NCBI GenBank assembly: GCA_964386635.1
Contig: CAYLRO010000020.1
Location: forward strand, 1-49,396
Reading direction: 5' to 3'
DNA from: Sabulitectum sp964386635
GTDB taxonomy: Bacteria; Fermentibacterota; Fermentibacteria; Fermentibacterales; JCC-6
Length of the DNA: 49,396 bases
Within the stretch, counting starts at the first letter, position 1; each line of letters begins with the position of its first letter. This document shows, one piece after another, positions 8,246-15,676 of the stretch. A program made the translations under genes and the position numbers. The notes under the pieces were generated by a model. It did no database searches. It was not told the origin of the DNA and was given only the letters and a program-made list of their open reading frames with translations.

Positions 8246-9357
8246 AGGTTCTTGGACAAATATCAACAGGGCTGGAAGAACTCGGTGCAGCTGAGCTTGA
8301 ACGGCTGGGCGCGAAGTCTGTAAGCACGGTTTTCAGAGGCGTGTTCTTCGAAACCGACACAGCAGGAGCAATGCGGATGAATTACTGCTCCAGGCTATTC
8401 GACCGTTTTCTGCTTACAGTATTCTCCTTCCCGTGCCATTCGTCAGATCAGCTTTACAACAAAGCGAAAAGATACCCCTGGGAGAATATTTTCGGAGTTG
8501 AGTCCACATTCTCCATATCAGCCGCTGTTTCAGGCGGAAAGGTAAAACACTCCAAATGGGCGGCTCTGAAACTTAAGGATGCCATAGCGGATCACTTCAG
8601 AGAGATCTGCGGGAAAAGACCCTCTGTTGACAGACATGATGCTGATGTCAAACTGGATCTGCGTATCAGGGGAAGTAATGGTGAGGTCCGTCTCGATCTT
8701 TCAGGTGGTGCACTGCACAGAAGAGGTTACAGGCAGGAAACGGTTAAAGCACCCATGAGAGAGACCATTGCAGCTGCTGCTCTGGAAATGACAGGCTGGA
8801 ATGGGGAAAAACCCCTTGTTGACCCCATGTGCGGCTCGGGAACACTCCTCTGTGAGGCCCTGATGCGATACTGCAGGATCCCTGCAGGTTTTCACAGAAC
8901 CAGTTGGGGATTTTTCCGCATGGAAGGATACTCCAAGCTGGAGTGGAAGAAAGTAAAGGCCCAGGCTGATGACCTTATAATCTCACTTCCCGAGAAACTT
9001 CTTTCAGGAAGCGACCTCTCCCATCAGGCGGTAAAGGCTGCAAGGGCAAATCTGGGAACTTTCAGACAGGGAAACCTGGTGAAAATAGATCAAATCGACT
9101 GGCATACCGCTCCTGGATACAAAAACAGGGTGATTTTCACCAATCCCCCACACGGTATCCGGATATTCGAAGAAACTGCAGGAGCTCTCATAACAGAGTT
9201 CGGAGACTTCCTCAAGCAGAAGTGCAGCGGATCGGAAGCATACATATTCCTGGGAGACACCAAACTTCTGAAGAAGGTCGGCCTGAGATCAACCTGGCGT
9301 AAAGAACTGTCATCAGGCGGTCTGGACGGAAGACTGGCCAGATACGATCTCTACTGA
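8242..9357 (+). CDS. THUMP-domain rRNA guanine-N2 methyltransferase (RlmL/YcbY N-terminal type)
   Basis: 371 residues. Layout: an N-terminal ferredoxin-like plus THUMP region (about 1-160) containing RMNYCSRLFDRFL, then a Rossmann methyltransferase with SAM motif DPMCGSGTLLCEALM at about 194-208, acidic motif SGSDLSHQAVKAAR near 255 and motif IV TNPPHGIRI near 300. This is the layout of the enzyme that methylates G2445 of 23S rRNA. Motif IV is normally NPPY in this family; here the aromatic residue is His (see findings). The start overlaps the preceding stop by 4 bases and the 3' end overlaps the convergent malic enzyme gene by 7 bases. Confidence 0.88.
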   Translation: MKVLGQISTGLEELGAAELERLGAKSVSTVFRGVFFETDTAGAMRMNYCSRLFDRFLLTVFSFPCHSSDQLYNKAKRYPWENIFGVESTFSISAAVSGGKVKHSKWAALKLKDAIADHFREICGKRPSVDRHDADVKLDLRIRGSNGEVRLDLSGGALHRRGYRQETVKAPMRETIAAAALEMTGWNGEKPLVDPMCGSGTLLCEALMRYCRIPAGFHRTSWGFFRMEGYSKLEWKKVKAQADDLIISLPEKLLSGSDLSHQAVKAARANLGTFRQGNLVKIDQIDWHTAPGYKNRVIFTNPPHGIRIFEETAGALITEFGDFLKQKCSGSEAYIFLGDTKLLKKVGLRSTWRKELSSGGLDGRLARYDLY

Positions 9358-10775
9358 TACTCAGCTGCAACCTCTTCCAGTATCTCTCGCAGTTTCTCAG
9401 AAGGATAGGGCTTCACAGCGGACGATTCTGTAACAGCAGCCCAGGCTTCTCTTGCACTCTCCATGTCTGCAGAGGCAGCTGAGTAAACTTCTTCCATAGT
9501 GGGAAAGAGTCGTGCAACACCTTCAGACTGAGCAGCAGCAGCCACCTTTGCCGCAACATGAGGGAAAAGCCCTGTATCAGTCATGGTGGGAAGGATTCTT
9601 CCACTTCCGATTATTCCCTGCACTCCGTACTCAGCTATGGCCCTGGCTGCAGCGACTGCCATTTTGTCGGTGATGGATGTGGCACCGGTAAGCAGAACAC
9701 CCTTGAGTATTCCAGGGAAACCCAGCGAGTTGTTCACCTGATTGGGGTAGTCTCCTCTTCCTGTGGCCACAATGGCAACTCCGGCTGCAAGTGCATCAGA
9801 AGGATATATCTCCGGAACGGGATTGGCGCAGGCAAAAACGATTGATCCCTCTGCCATTTTCCTGATCCAGGCAGGATGAATAACATCAGGACCGGGTCTG
9901 GAAGCAGCAACCAGCACATCCGCTCCCTTGAGGGCTTCCCGAACATCGTCGATCTTCCCTGGGTTGGTTGTTCTGCACAACTCCCTGTGCCATGCCCATT
10001 CTTCTCCGGCGAACAGATCCAGACTATCCAGATGAAGTCCGCCTCTGGAGTTGAACAGAATCATGTTTTCAGACCTGGCACCTGCTTCCATCATCAACCT
10101 TGCGGCAGTTGAATTGGAGGCACCTGCACCGAAGAAAACTATCTTAACTTCCTGTATCTTCTTTCCAACTATCTTCAGTGAATTGATAAGTGCTGCAAGA
10201 ACCACACATGCGGTTCCCTGAGCATCGTCATGCCACACTGGAATGGAACAGGATTTCTGAAGCTCTCTCAGTACTGTATAGCACCTGGGCTGAGCAATAT
10301 CTTCAAGGTTTACAGCTCCGAATGAAGGCGCCAGGGCATTCACTGTATCCACAAGCCTGCCTGCGTCACCCTTGATATCAAGACACAGGGGAACGGCATC
10401 AAAACCTCCCAGGAGCTTCATGAGCAGGGCCTTGCCCTCCATCACACCCATTCCACCTGGAGGGGTGACATCTCCATCACCCAGAACTCTTGTGGAATCG
10501 CTGATCACAGCAACTGTTCTTCCTCTGCCTGTGTGTGAAAATGAGACTGAATTCTCGTCTCTTATGGATCTTGAAACAGATGAAACTCCAGGAGTGTACC
10601 ACACTTCCAGCCAGCCATCGTCCACCTGGTCCACCAGAGGGATTGTCATCATTTTACCGTGATGATGTCTGTGTGCGTCCATTGACAGCCTGTAGAGAAA
10701 TTCTGTTGAGGCCTGATCCCTTTTTTCTTCCGGAAGTCTTTCCCTTAACTCTCTGAGAGCATCAGATGGTGTCAT
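9351..10775 (-). CDS. Malic enzyme (NAD(P)-dependent malate dehydrogenase, decarboxylating)
   Basis: 474 residues. It converts malate to pyruvate, CO2 and NAD(P)H. Family signatures in order: YTPGV with the catalytic Tyr near 61, MEGKALL near 113, NLEDIAQPRCY near 155, the metal-binding HDDAQGTA near 182, the nucleotide-binding GAGASNS near 218 and TGRGDYPNQVNN near 337. Residues ~440-474 are an extra charged helix. The start overlaps the fumarase beta stop in an ATGA arrangement, so fumarate to malate to pyruvate conversion is encoded as one coupled unit. No phosphotransacetylase domain is fused, unlike long MaeB proteins. Cofactor preference is not clear from the sequence. Confidence 0.93.
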   Translation of the reverse strand: MTPSDALRELRERLPEEKRDQASTEFLYRLSMDAHRHHHGKMMTIPLVDQVDDGWLEVWYTPGVSSVSRSIRDENSVSFSHTGRGRTVAVISDSTRVLGDGDVTPPGGMGVMEGKALLMKLLGGFDAVPLCLDIKGDAGRLVDTVNALAPSFGAVNLEDIAQPRCYTVLRELQKSCSIPVWHDDAQGTACVVLAALINSLKIVGKKIQEVKIVFFGAGASNSTAARLMMEAGARSENMILFNSRGGLHLDSLDLFAGEEWAWHRELCRTTNPGKIDDVREALKGADVLVAASRPGPDVIHPAWIRKMAEGSIVFACANPVPEIYPSDALAAGVAIVATGRGDYPNQVNNSLGFPGILKGVLLTGATSITDKMAVAAARAIAEYGVQGIIGSGRILPTMTDTGLFPHVAAKVAAAAQSEGVARLFPTMEEVYSAASADMESAREAWAAVTESSAVKPYPSEKLREILEEVAAEYQ

Positions 10776-11299
10776 TTCCCTCTCCCGCTGATTCTGTAAA
10801 TGCTACCGCCGTGCAGATCCCAGGCTACAAACACTGGAAGTCTGTGAAATTTTATCAGAGATACCGCTTCAGGACCGAGATGCTCCCAGGCGATCACTTC
10901 TCTGGATACTGCTTTTGTTGCTGAAAGGGCTCCTGCTCCGCCTGGAGCAGCCAGATATACCGCCTGATACTTCTGAAAAAGCTCCCTGGTTGTTTCACTC
11001 ATGTTCCCTTTTCCAATAACCAGTTTCATACCCCTTTGAAGCATCTCCGGAATAAACGGTTCCATTCTGGATGATGTGGTGGGACCACAGGAACCGGAAG
11101 CCATTCCAGGAGGGGCCGGGGTGGGGCCAGTGTAAAACACGGGAATCGTTTTAATGTCAAAGGGTATGATACCTGTCTCTGTCATGAGCCTGTGGGCTGC
11201 GTCCCTGGCTGCTGCGACAGTTCCGGAAAGCTCCAGCAGATCTCCTGCTCTCAGTTGAGAAAGATTCTGCAGACCGGAAGGAAGTATCAGATGGTGCAT
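10772..11299 (-). CDS. fumB: Class I fumarate hydratase, beta subunit (C-terminal domain)
   Basis: About 175 residues. The start at 11299 is favoured because AGGA lies 7 bases upstream; an ATG at 11323 would lengthen the overlap with the alpha subunit gene. Signatures of the C-terminal domain of class I Fe-S fumarases and tartrate dehydratases are present: YTGPTPAPPG, GSCGPTTSSRME, VIGKGNMS and AAPGGAGALSA, ending with a DLHGGSIY motif. It pairs with the alpha subunit encoded just upstream. L(+)-tartrate dehydratase beta is the main alternative, but the adjacent malic enzyme favours fumarase. The symbol refers to the split archaeal/anaerobe-type subunit, not to E. coli FumB. Confidence 0.85.
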   Translation of the reverse strand: MHHLILPSGLQNLSQLRAGDLLELSGTVAAARDAAHRLMTETGIIPFDIKTIPVFYTGPTPAPPGMASGSCGPTTSSRMEPFIPEMLQRGMKLVIGKGNMSETTRELFQKYQAVYLAAPGGAGALSATKAVSREVIAWEHLGPEAVSLIKFHRLPVFVAWDLHGGSIYRISGRGK

Positions 11300-12144
11300 G
11301 AGGCAGTCCTGTGAACATGGCATTCAACACAAACAGTTACAGGAAGAGATGCCATATGACACGGCAGCTGCATGATTCGAGTTTCCAGCACTGTTGTCTT
11401 TCCTCCAAAACCCTGAGCTCCGATACCTGATCTGTTAAGGCGTTCCGTAATTCCTGTCTCAAGGATAGCGAGTTCCTCATCCTGGTTTCGCTCTCCCGGC
11501 TCTCTCAGGAGAGCTTTTTTCGCAAGGATACCGCTTGTTTCCAGAGTACCTCCTATACCTATCCCCAGAATCACCGGCGGACACGCCCTGGAAGCGCCCC
11601 CCTTTACGCACTGTTCTGCAAGGTTCATGACACCGTCTTCACCGGCAAGCGGCGGGAGCATCTCAGACCTGGATACATTCTCGCAACCGGCACCTTTGGC
11701 AAGAACTGAAAATTTAAGTCCGGAACCCTTCACCTGCTGGATGTACAGCACTGCAGGTGCGTTTTTCCCTGTGTTTTTTCTTGTGGATAGAGGCGGGTAA
11801 ACCTGTGATGGTCTCAGATAAACAGTTTCGCAGGCTTTTTCAATGCCCAGATTTACGAAATGAGCAAGAGGACCGTCCTCAATGCAGACAAGATTCCCTA
11901 TTTCAGCGAAGACAACAGCTGTTCCTGTATCCTGACAAATTGGAAGAGAAGTCTCTCCAGCCACCTTCAGGTTCTCAAGCTCGATGAGCAGAGCCTTCAT
12001 GCCCGGGCCTTCCTGCTCCATGTCCAGAGCATTCCTGAGAAGCTTCTCAACCAGAGGGTCCGGAACGGTGCACGCCTGTATGTAAATTTCAGCCACTGCA
12101 TCTGTGATGGTACGGCCCTGAATGGATCTTATGCCTGTTTTCAT
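11287..12144 (-). CDS. fumA: Class I fumarate hydratase, alpha subunit (4Fe-4S)
   Basis: About 285 residues. The ATG at 12144 is preferred because it starts after the stop of the kinase gene (12158) and fits the family N-terminus; a TTG at 12183 is also in frame. The SD sequence is poor, which suggests coupling with the upstream gene. Family signatures: LPICQDTGTAVVF with the first cluster Cys, ASRACPPVILGIGIGGT with the second, and VECHVHRTAS near the C-terminus with the third. These bind a [4Fe-4S] cluster that activates the hydratase and is oxygen- and metal-sensitive. The 3' end overlaps the beta-subunit gene. Confidence 0.88.
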   Translation of the reverse strand: MKTGIRSIQGRTITDAVAEIYIQACTVPDPLVEKLLRNALDMEQEGPGMKALLIELENLKVAGETSLPICQDTGTAVVFAEIGNLVCIEDGPLAHFVNLGIEKACETVYLRPSQVYPPLSTRKNTGKNAPAVLYIQQVKGSGLKFSVLAKGAGCENVSRSEMLPPLAGEDGVMNLAEQCVKGGASRACPPVILGIGIGGTLETSGILAKKALLREPGERNQDEELAILETGITERLNRSGIGAQGFGGKTTVLETRIMQLPCHMASLPVTVCVECHVHRTASCTI

Positions 12145-12157
12145 GGTGGGTAATATG

Positions 12158-14038
12158 CTACTTTCCCGAAGTGATATCCTCAACCACTTCCAGCAGCCTG
12201 GCTGTGGAGTATGGTTTCTGAAGCACTGAAACCTTCGCTTTTCCTCTGAACAGACCCATTAGACTGTCTCCACTGTATCCGGTACAGAAAACACAAGGTA
12301 ATTCAGGTGAATCAGCATGTATGATCTGGAAAGCTTCTTTGCCGCTCATTCTGGGCATCATAGCATCAAAAAGAAGAAGGTCTATCTCATCACAGCGTTT
12401 TCTGTACAACTCCACAGCACTTTCTCCGTCAACCGTTTCCAGAACAATGTGCCCGGCTCTTTCAAGAATTGTTCTGGCAACATCCCTCACCATATCCTCA
12501 TCCTCAGCAAGAAGTATTGTCAGCTGTCTCCTCTGAACACCTGAATGGTCTGAACTGGAGTTTTCTCCTTCAGTATCAGTAAGCCCTTTCCAGACAGGGA
12601 TGTAGACATCAAATCTGCTTCCTTCTCCTGGAAGACTCTCCGCTCTTATGGTTCCTTTGTGTTTTGTGATGATGGCATAACTGCTGGCAAGGCCAAGACC
12701 AGTGCCTTTGGTTTCACTCTTTGTTGTGAAGAAAGGTTCAAATATCCTGCTCATTATCTCACCGGGAATACCCTCACCGTTGTCAGAGACGGAAATCACC
12801 ACACAGTTCTCCGGCTGGCTTCCAGCCCTGCAGGTAACCTTTCTGATTCCTGTGGATACGGTAATAACGCCATTAAGACTGGTTTCCAGAGCATCTCTGG
12901 CATTTACGATCAGGTTCATCAGAACCTGCTCAAGCTGGAACGGATCTCCGTTCACAAACAGTCCTGAAGCTCCAGGCAGAAATTCCAGTTTGATGTTTTC
13001 CTCAACAATACGCTGCACCATATCTATGAAATCCCCAACTCTGGGGTCTACCTGAAATACTCTTCTGTTAAACGGTTCCTCCCTGCTGAAAGAAAGAAGC
13101 TGTCTTGTAAGAAACATTGCCTTCTCACCAGCTTTGAGCACCTGCTCAAAGCAGCTCTTTCCTTCATCCTGCGATGAGGAGCCTATCTCCGCAGCTCCCA
13201 TTATAACCTGTAGAAGGTTATTAAAATCATGAGCCACTCCACCGGCAAGCCTTCCGATGGCTTCCATTTTCTGGGCCTGAAGCAGCTGCTCCTCAAGCTG
13301 ATTCTCTCTTGTGACATCATCCACCACACCTGCAACCAGAGTGGTATCAAGGAGATCATCAAAGAGAGGAACCCGGACAACAGTAACAGTTTTCATTCCG
13401 TTCTTTCCAGGGAGCTTGTAGAGCTTTGTTCCAGTTCCGCTTTCAGGATCAGCAAGAACCTCCCTGTCATCTTTTTCAAGCTGCTGGGCGGCAAGTGCCC
13501 CGAACAGGTTCCAGTCTCTGCTGTCAACAGCGGCTTCAGCTGAATACCCGAAGATATCCTCCATCTTCCTGTTCCAGATGCGATAGGAAAAGCCGGAAGA
13601 CGGATCTTTGGCAAAGAACCCAACCGGCAGAGCCTCCACCAGCCTGGCCAGGAAGTTCTTCCTCTGTCGAAGCTGATCCCGGAAATGAACATTCTCCGAT
13701 ACATCCATCCAGGTTCCAAGCACTCCGCTGATCCTGCCGTCAGCGGTATACAGCGGCACACGCATGAAGTTCACCGAGACAGTTCTGCCATGGCGCAATA
13801 CCAGTGTCTCTTCTTCAGATGTGAAAGGTTTACCGGTTTCAAGAACCTGCCGGTCAATCTCCGGATCAGGTACACCGGGTTTCAGTTCCTGAATTGAAAT
13901 TATCTGAAACTCCTGAAGAAATGCTTTGTTTGCTCCCTGAATTTTCAGAGATGAATCTCTCCAGTAAATACACATTGGAACAGCATCAAGAACCTCTCTG
14001 AGCATACCACTGGTATCCTGAATCTCTCTGGTCTCCAT
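12158..14038 (-). CDS. Hybrid sensor histidine kinase (PAS-PAS-HisKA-HATPase-receiver)
   Basis: 626 residues with no membrane helices, so a cytoplasmic sensor. PAS 1 covers about 10-115 and PAS 2 about 130-245. The phospho-acceptor helix holds His270 in GGVAHDFNN, the NtrB-like type. The N box has Asn379 in NLIVNARDAL, with G boxes SDNGEGIP (~418) and TKGTGLGLA (~443). The C-terminal receiver (about 505-625) has the acidic pocket AEDED and phospho-acceptor Asp558 in FDAMMP. It carries no DNA-binding output, so a separate partner must relay the signal, and none is encoded nearby. AGGAAGAG precedes the ATG. It sits between the ArsR gene (9-base gap) and fumA on the same strand. Confidence 0.93.
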   Translation of the reverse strand: METREIQDTSGMLREVLDAVPMCIYWRDSSLKIQGANKAFLQEFQIISIQELKPGVPDPEIDRQVLETGKPFTSEEETLVLRHGRTVSVNFMRVPLYTADGRISGVLGTWMDVSENVHFRDQLRQRKNFLARLVEALPVGFFAKDPSSGFSYRIWNRKMEDIFGYSAEAAVDSRDWNLFGALAAQQLEKDDREVLADPESGTGTKLYKLPGKNGMKTVTVVRVPLFDDLLDTTLVAGVVDDVTRENQLEEQLLQAQKMEAIGRLAGGVAHDFNNLLQVIMGAAEIGSSSQDEGKSCFEQVLKAGEKAMFLTRQLLSFSREEPFNRRVFQVDPRVGDFIDMVQRIVEENIKLEFLPGASGLFVNGDPFQLEQVLMNLIVNARDALETSLNGVITVSTGIRKVTCRAGSQPENCVVISVSDNGEGIPGEIMSRIFEPFFTTKSETKGTGLGLASSYAIITKHKGTIRAESLPGEGSRFDVYIPVWKGLTDTEGENSSSDHSGVQRRQLTILLAEDEDMVRDVARTILERAGHIVLETVDGESAVELYRKRCDEIDLLLFDAMMPRMSGKEAFQIIHADSPELPCVFCTGYSGDSLMGLFRGKAKVSVLQKPYSTARLLEVVEDITSGK

Positions 14039-14047
14039 GCGCTCTTC

Positions 14048-14344
14048 CTATTCCCGTGCGTGTTCCATCCCGACAGCGATCAGTGTCTCGATGTGATGAT
14101 CAGCCAGCGTATAGTAGATATGACGCCCCTGGCGTCTTCTGGAAACAAGTTTCCCACTCCTTAGAACTCTCAACTGATGCGAAACTGCAGAGACTGAGAC
14201 ACCCAGTTCCTCAGCAATGCTGCAGACGCAAAGCTCGCTGTCACTGAGAAGAATCAGCATTTTCAACCTGGTGGGATCTGAAGCCAGTCTGAACAGTTCT
14301 GACAGAGCTTCTATTTCACCGGCGTTCACATTCTCCACACTCAC
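14048..14344 (-). CDS. ArsR/SmtB-family metal-sensing repressor
   Basis: 98 residues, a single winged helix-turn-helix. Cys39 and Cys41 form the CVC pair at the head of helix 3 (ELCVCSIAEEL), as in ArsR and CadC. The last helix has Asp82, His84, His95 and Glu98 in the exact D-x-H-(10)-H-x-x-E spacing of the zinc site of SmtB, CzrA and NmtR. Such proteins bind the operator as apo-dimers and release it on metal binding. The first ~29 bases overlap the end of the permease gene; a GTG at 14338 is an alternative start. It probably represses its own operon through the palindrome at 15611-15628. Confidence 0.93.
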   Translation of the reverse strand: MSVENVNAGEIEALSELFRLASDPTRLKMLILLSDSELCVCSIAEELGVSVSAVSHQLRVLRSGKLVSRRRQGRHIYYTLADHHIETLIAVGMEHARE

Positions 14345-15584
14345 ACCCTTCGTTCACTGCAATATGTTTTTCGCCTGAGTATCCGGCCTTTTCAAGAACA
14401 GCCAGGACTTCTGCCTCCGAATAAGCTGAAGCTGGAACAACAGTAGCTGTACCACTATCCAGAGACACCTGTGCAGCAGAAATGCCCGGTAAAGCAACCA
14501 GTGAGTCCTGCACCTTTTTAACACAGTTTCCACAGGACATGCCGCTAACATTGTAAACAATACCCTGAATGCCGCTGGAGTCAACTCTCCGAAACAGTTT
14601 CACTCTCAGTTCCCTGACAGACCAGTAAAGAATTCCCAGAAAGAGAAGAGCAGCTGAAGTTGTCTGGACAGGAGATGAACCGCTGTGTAAATGAGTTGCA
14701 GAAACTCCTGAGATATCAAGGTCGTTCAGTAACAACCCTGCAACCAGACTGATAACTATTACTGTTATTATGTAGCTGTAGAATGAAACTTTTCCCATCT
14801 TCTTCCTTACAGCACCCATGGTGGCTGCATTGGTCACAGGACCGGCCATGAGGAAAACAAGAGCACTTCCTACAGGAAATCCTGCATAAACCAGTGCAGC
14901 GGCAATTGGTATGGAGGATACGGAACAGACATACATGGGGATGCCAATAGCCAGTGCAGCCACAGTTCCCAGAGGCCCATTCAGTAACGGATACCGGGCA
15001 AGCTGCCCGGGTTCTATGAAGAGAGTAATCAGAGCGGATACAAGTATTCCTATCAGAAGCCACAGGTATATGTCCCTGAAAAGGGTTCCGAATGCATACC
15101 TCCATATTCTCCCTGGTACTGACCCTGTCTCAGTTTCAGAGTTCGCTTCAGCAGGCCTGGCGGTGCTGTCATCCTTATCCAGATGATCTGTTATTGTTCC
15201 GCTGATTATCCCTGCAGAGAAAGCAGCTATCACTTTTGCAAGAGCAACCTGCCATCCCAGCATGGCCCATGTGGGAAGAATGGAATCAACTCCAGTCTGA
15301 GGTGTGCTGGAGAGGAAACTCACTGCAGCACCTTTGCTGGCCCCGTCATTCCTCAAGGAAAGAGCAGCGGGAAGAACACCGCAGGAGCAGAGAGGCAGGG
15401 GAACACCTATGAGGCTTGCCTTTACAACACTTCCAGGGCCCGGTTTCCCAAGATGCTTGAATATCCGGTCCCTTTTTACGAAAACATGAAGAACACCTGC
15501 AACAAGAAGTCCAATAAGCAGTGATGGCGCCAGGGCAATGCCTGTTGCCCAGACAGCTTCAATCAATCTGATCAGGAACTCCAT
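14316..15584 (-). CDS. Heavy-metal permease of the SO_0444 Cu/Zn efflux type with C-terminal HMA domain
   Basis: 422 residues. Eight or more membrane helices form the permease domain (YraQ/DUF318 superfamily) in two halves, each with a hallmark: VPLPLCSCGVLP (Cys66, Cys68) with LSSTPQTGVDS, and IPMYVCSVSSIPIA (Cys220) with MAGPVTNAA. A soluble loop sits at about 135-160. The C-terminal domain (about 340-405) is a heavy-metal-associated fold with GMSCGNC (Cys351, Cys354). The protein ends in a CECGEC tail (414-419). Members export Cu or Zn. The upstream region holds an ArsR-type operator, and GAAGGAG precedes the ATG. Confidence 0.9.
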   Translation of the reverse strand: MEFLIRLIEAVWATGIALAPSLLIGLLVAGVLHVFVKRDRIFKHLGKPGPGSVVKASLIGVPLPLCSCGVLPAALSLRNDGASKGAAVSFLSSTPQTGVDSILPTWAMLGWQVALAKVIAAFSAGIISGTITDHLDKDDSTARPAEANSETETGSVPGRIWRYAFGTLFRDIYLWLLIGILVSALITLFIEPGQLARYPLLNGPLGTVAALAIGIPMYVCSVSSIPIAAALVYAGFPVGSALVFLMAGPVTNAATMGAVRKKMGKVSFYSYIITVIVISLVAGLLLNDLDISGVSATHLHSGSSPVQTTSAALLFLGILYWSVRELRVKLFRRVDSSGIQGIVYNVSGMSCGNCVKKVQDSLVALPGISAAQVSLDSGTATVVPASAYSEAEVLAVLEKAGYSGEKHIAVNEGCECGECERR

Positions 15585-15597
15585 TTTACTCCTTCAA

Positions 15598-15628
15598 GTT
15601 ATAAGCAATGTTTGAACATCTATTCAAA
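15598..15628 (-). promoter_or_regulatory. Promoter and SmtB/CzrA-type operator of the permease-arsR operon
   Basis: The perfect palindrome TTTGAACATCTATTCAAA lies at 15611-15628. It matches the ArsR/SmtB 12-2-12 core TGAA-N6-TTCA. On the minus strand a -35-like TTGAAT (15622-15627) and -10-like TATAAC (15598-15603) are separated by 18 bases, so the operator covers the -35 box and much of the spacer. It lies 14 bases from the permease start codon to the -10 and about 27 to the palindrome. The downstream operon encodes a SmtB-type sensor, which makes autoregulation the natural reading. The palindrome is seen directly; promoter boxes are by eye. Confidence 0.8.
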
Positions 15629-15676
15629 TATAGAATACAAAAATCTGTTCAGCAAGTTCCACCGGTTGTAATTGGA

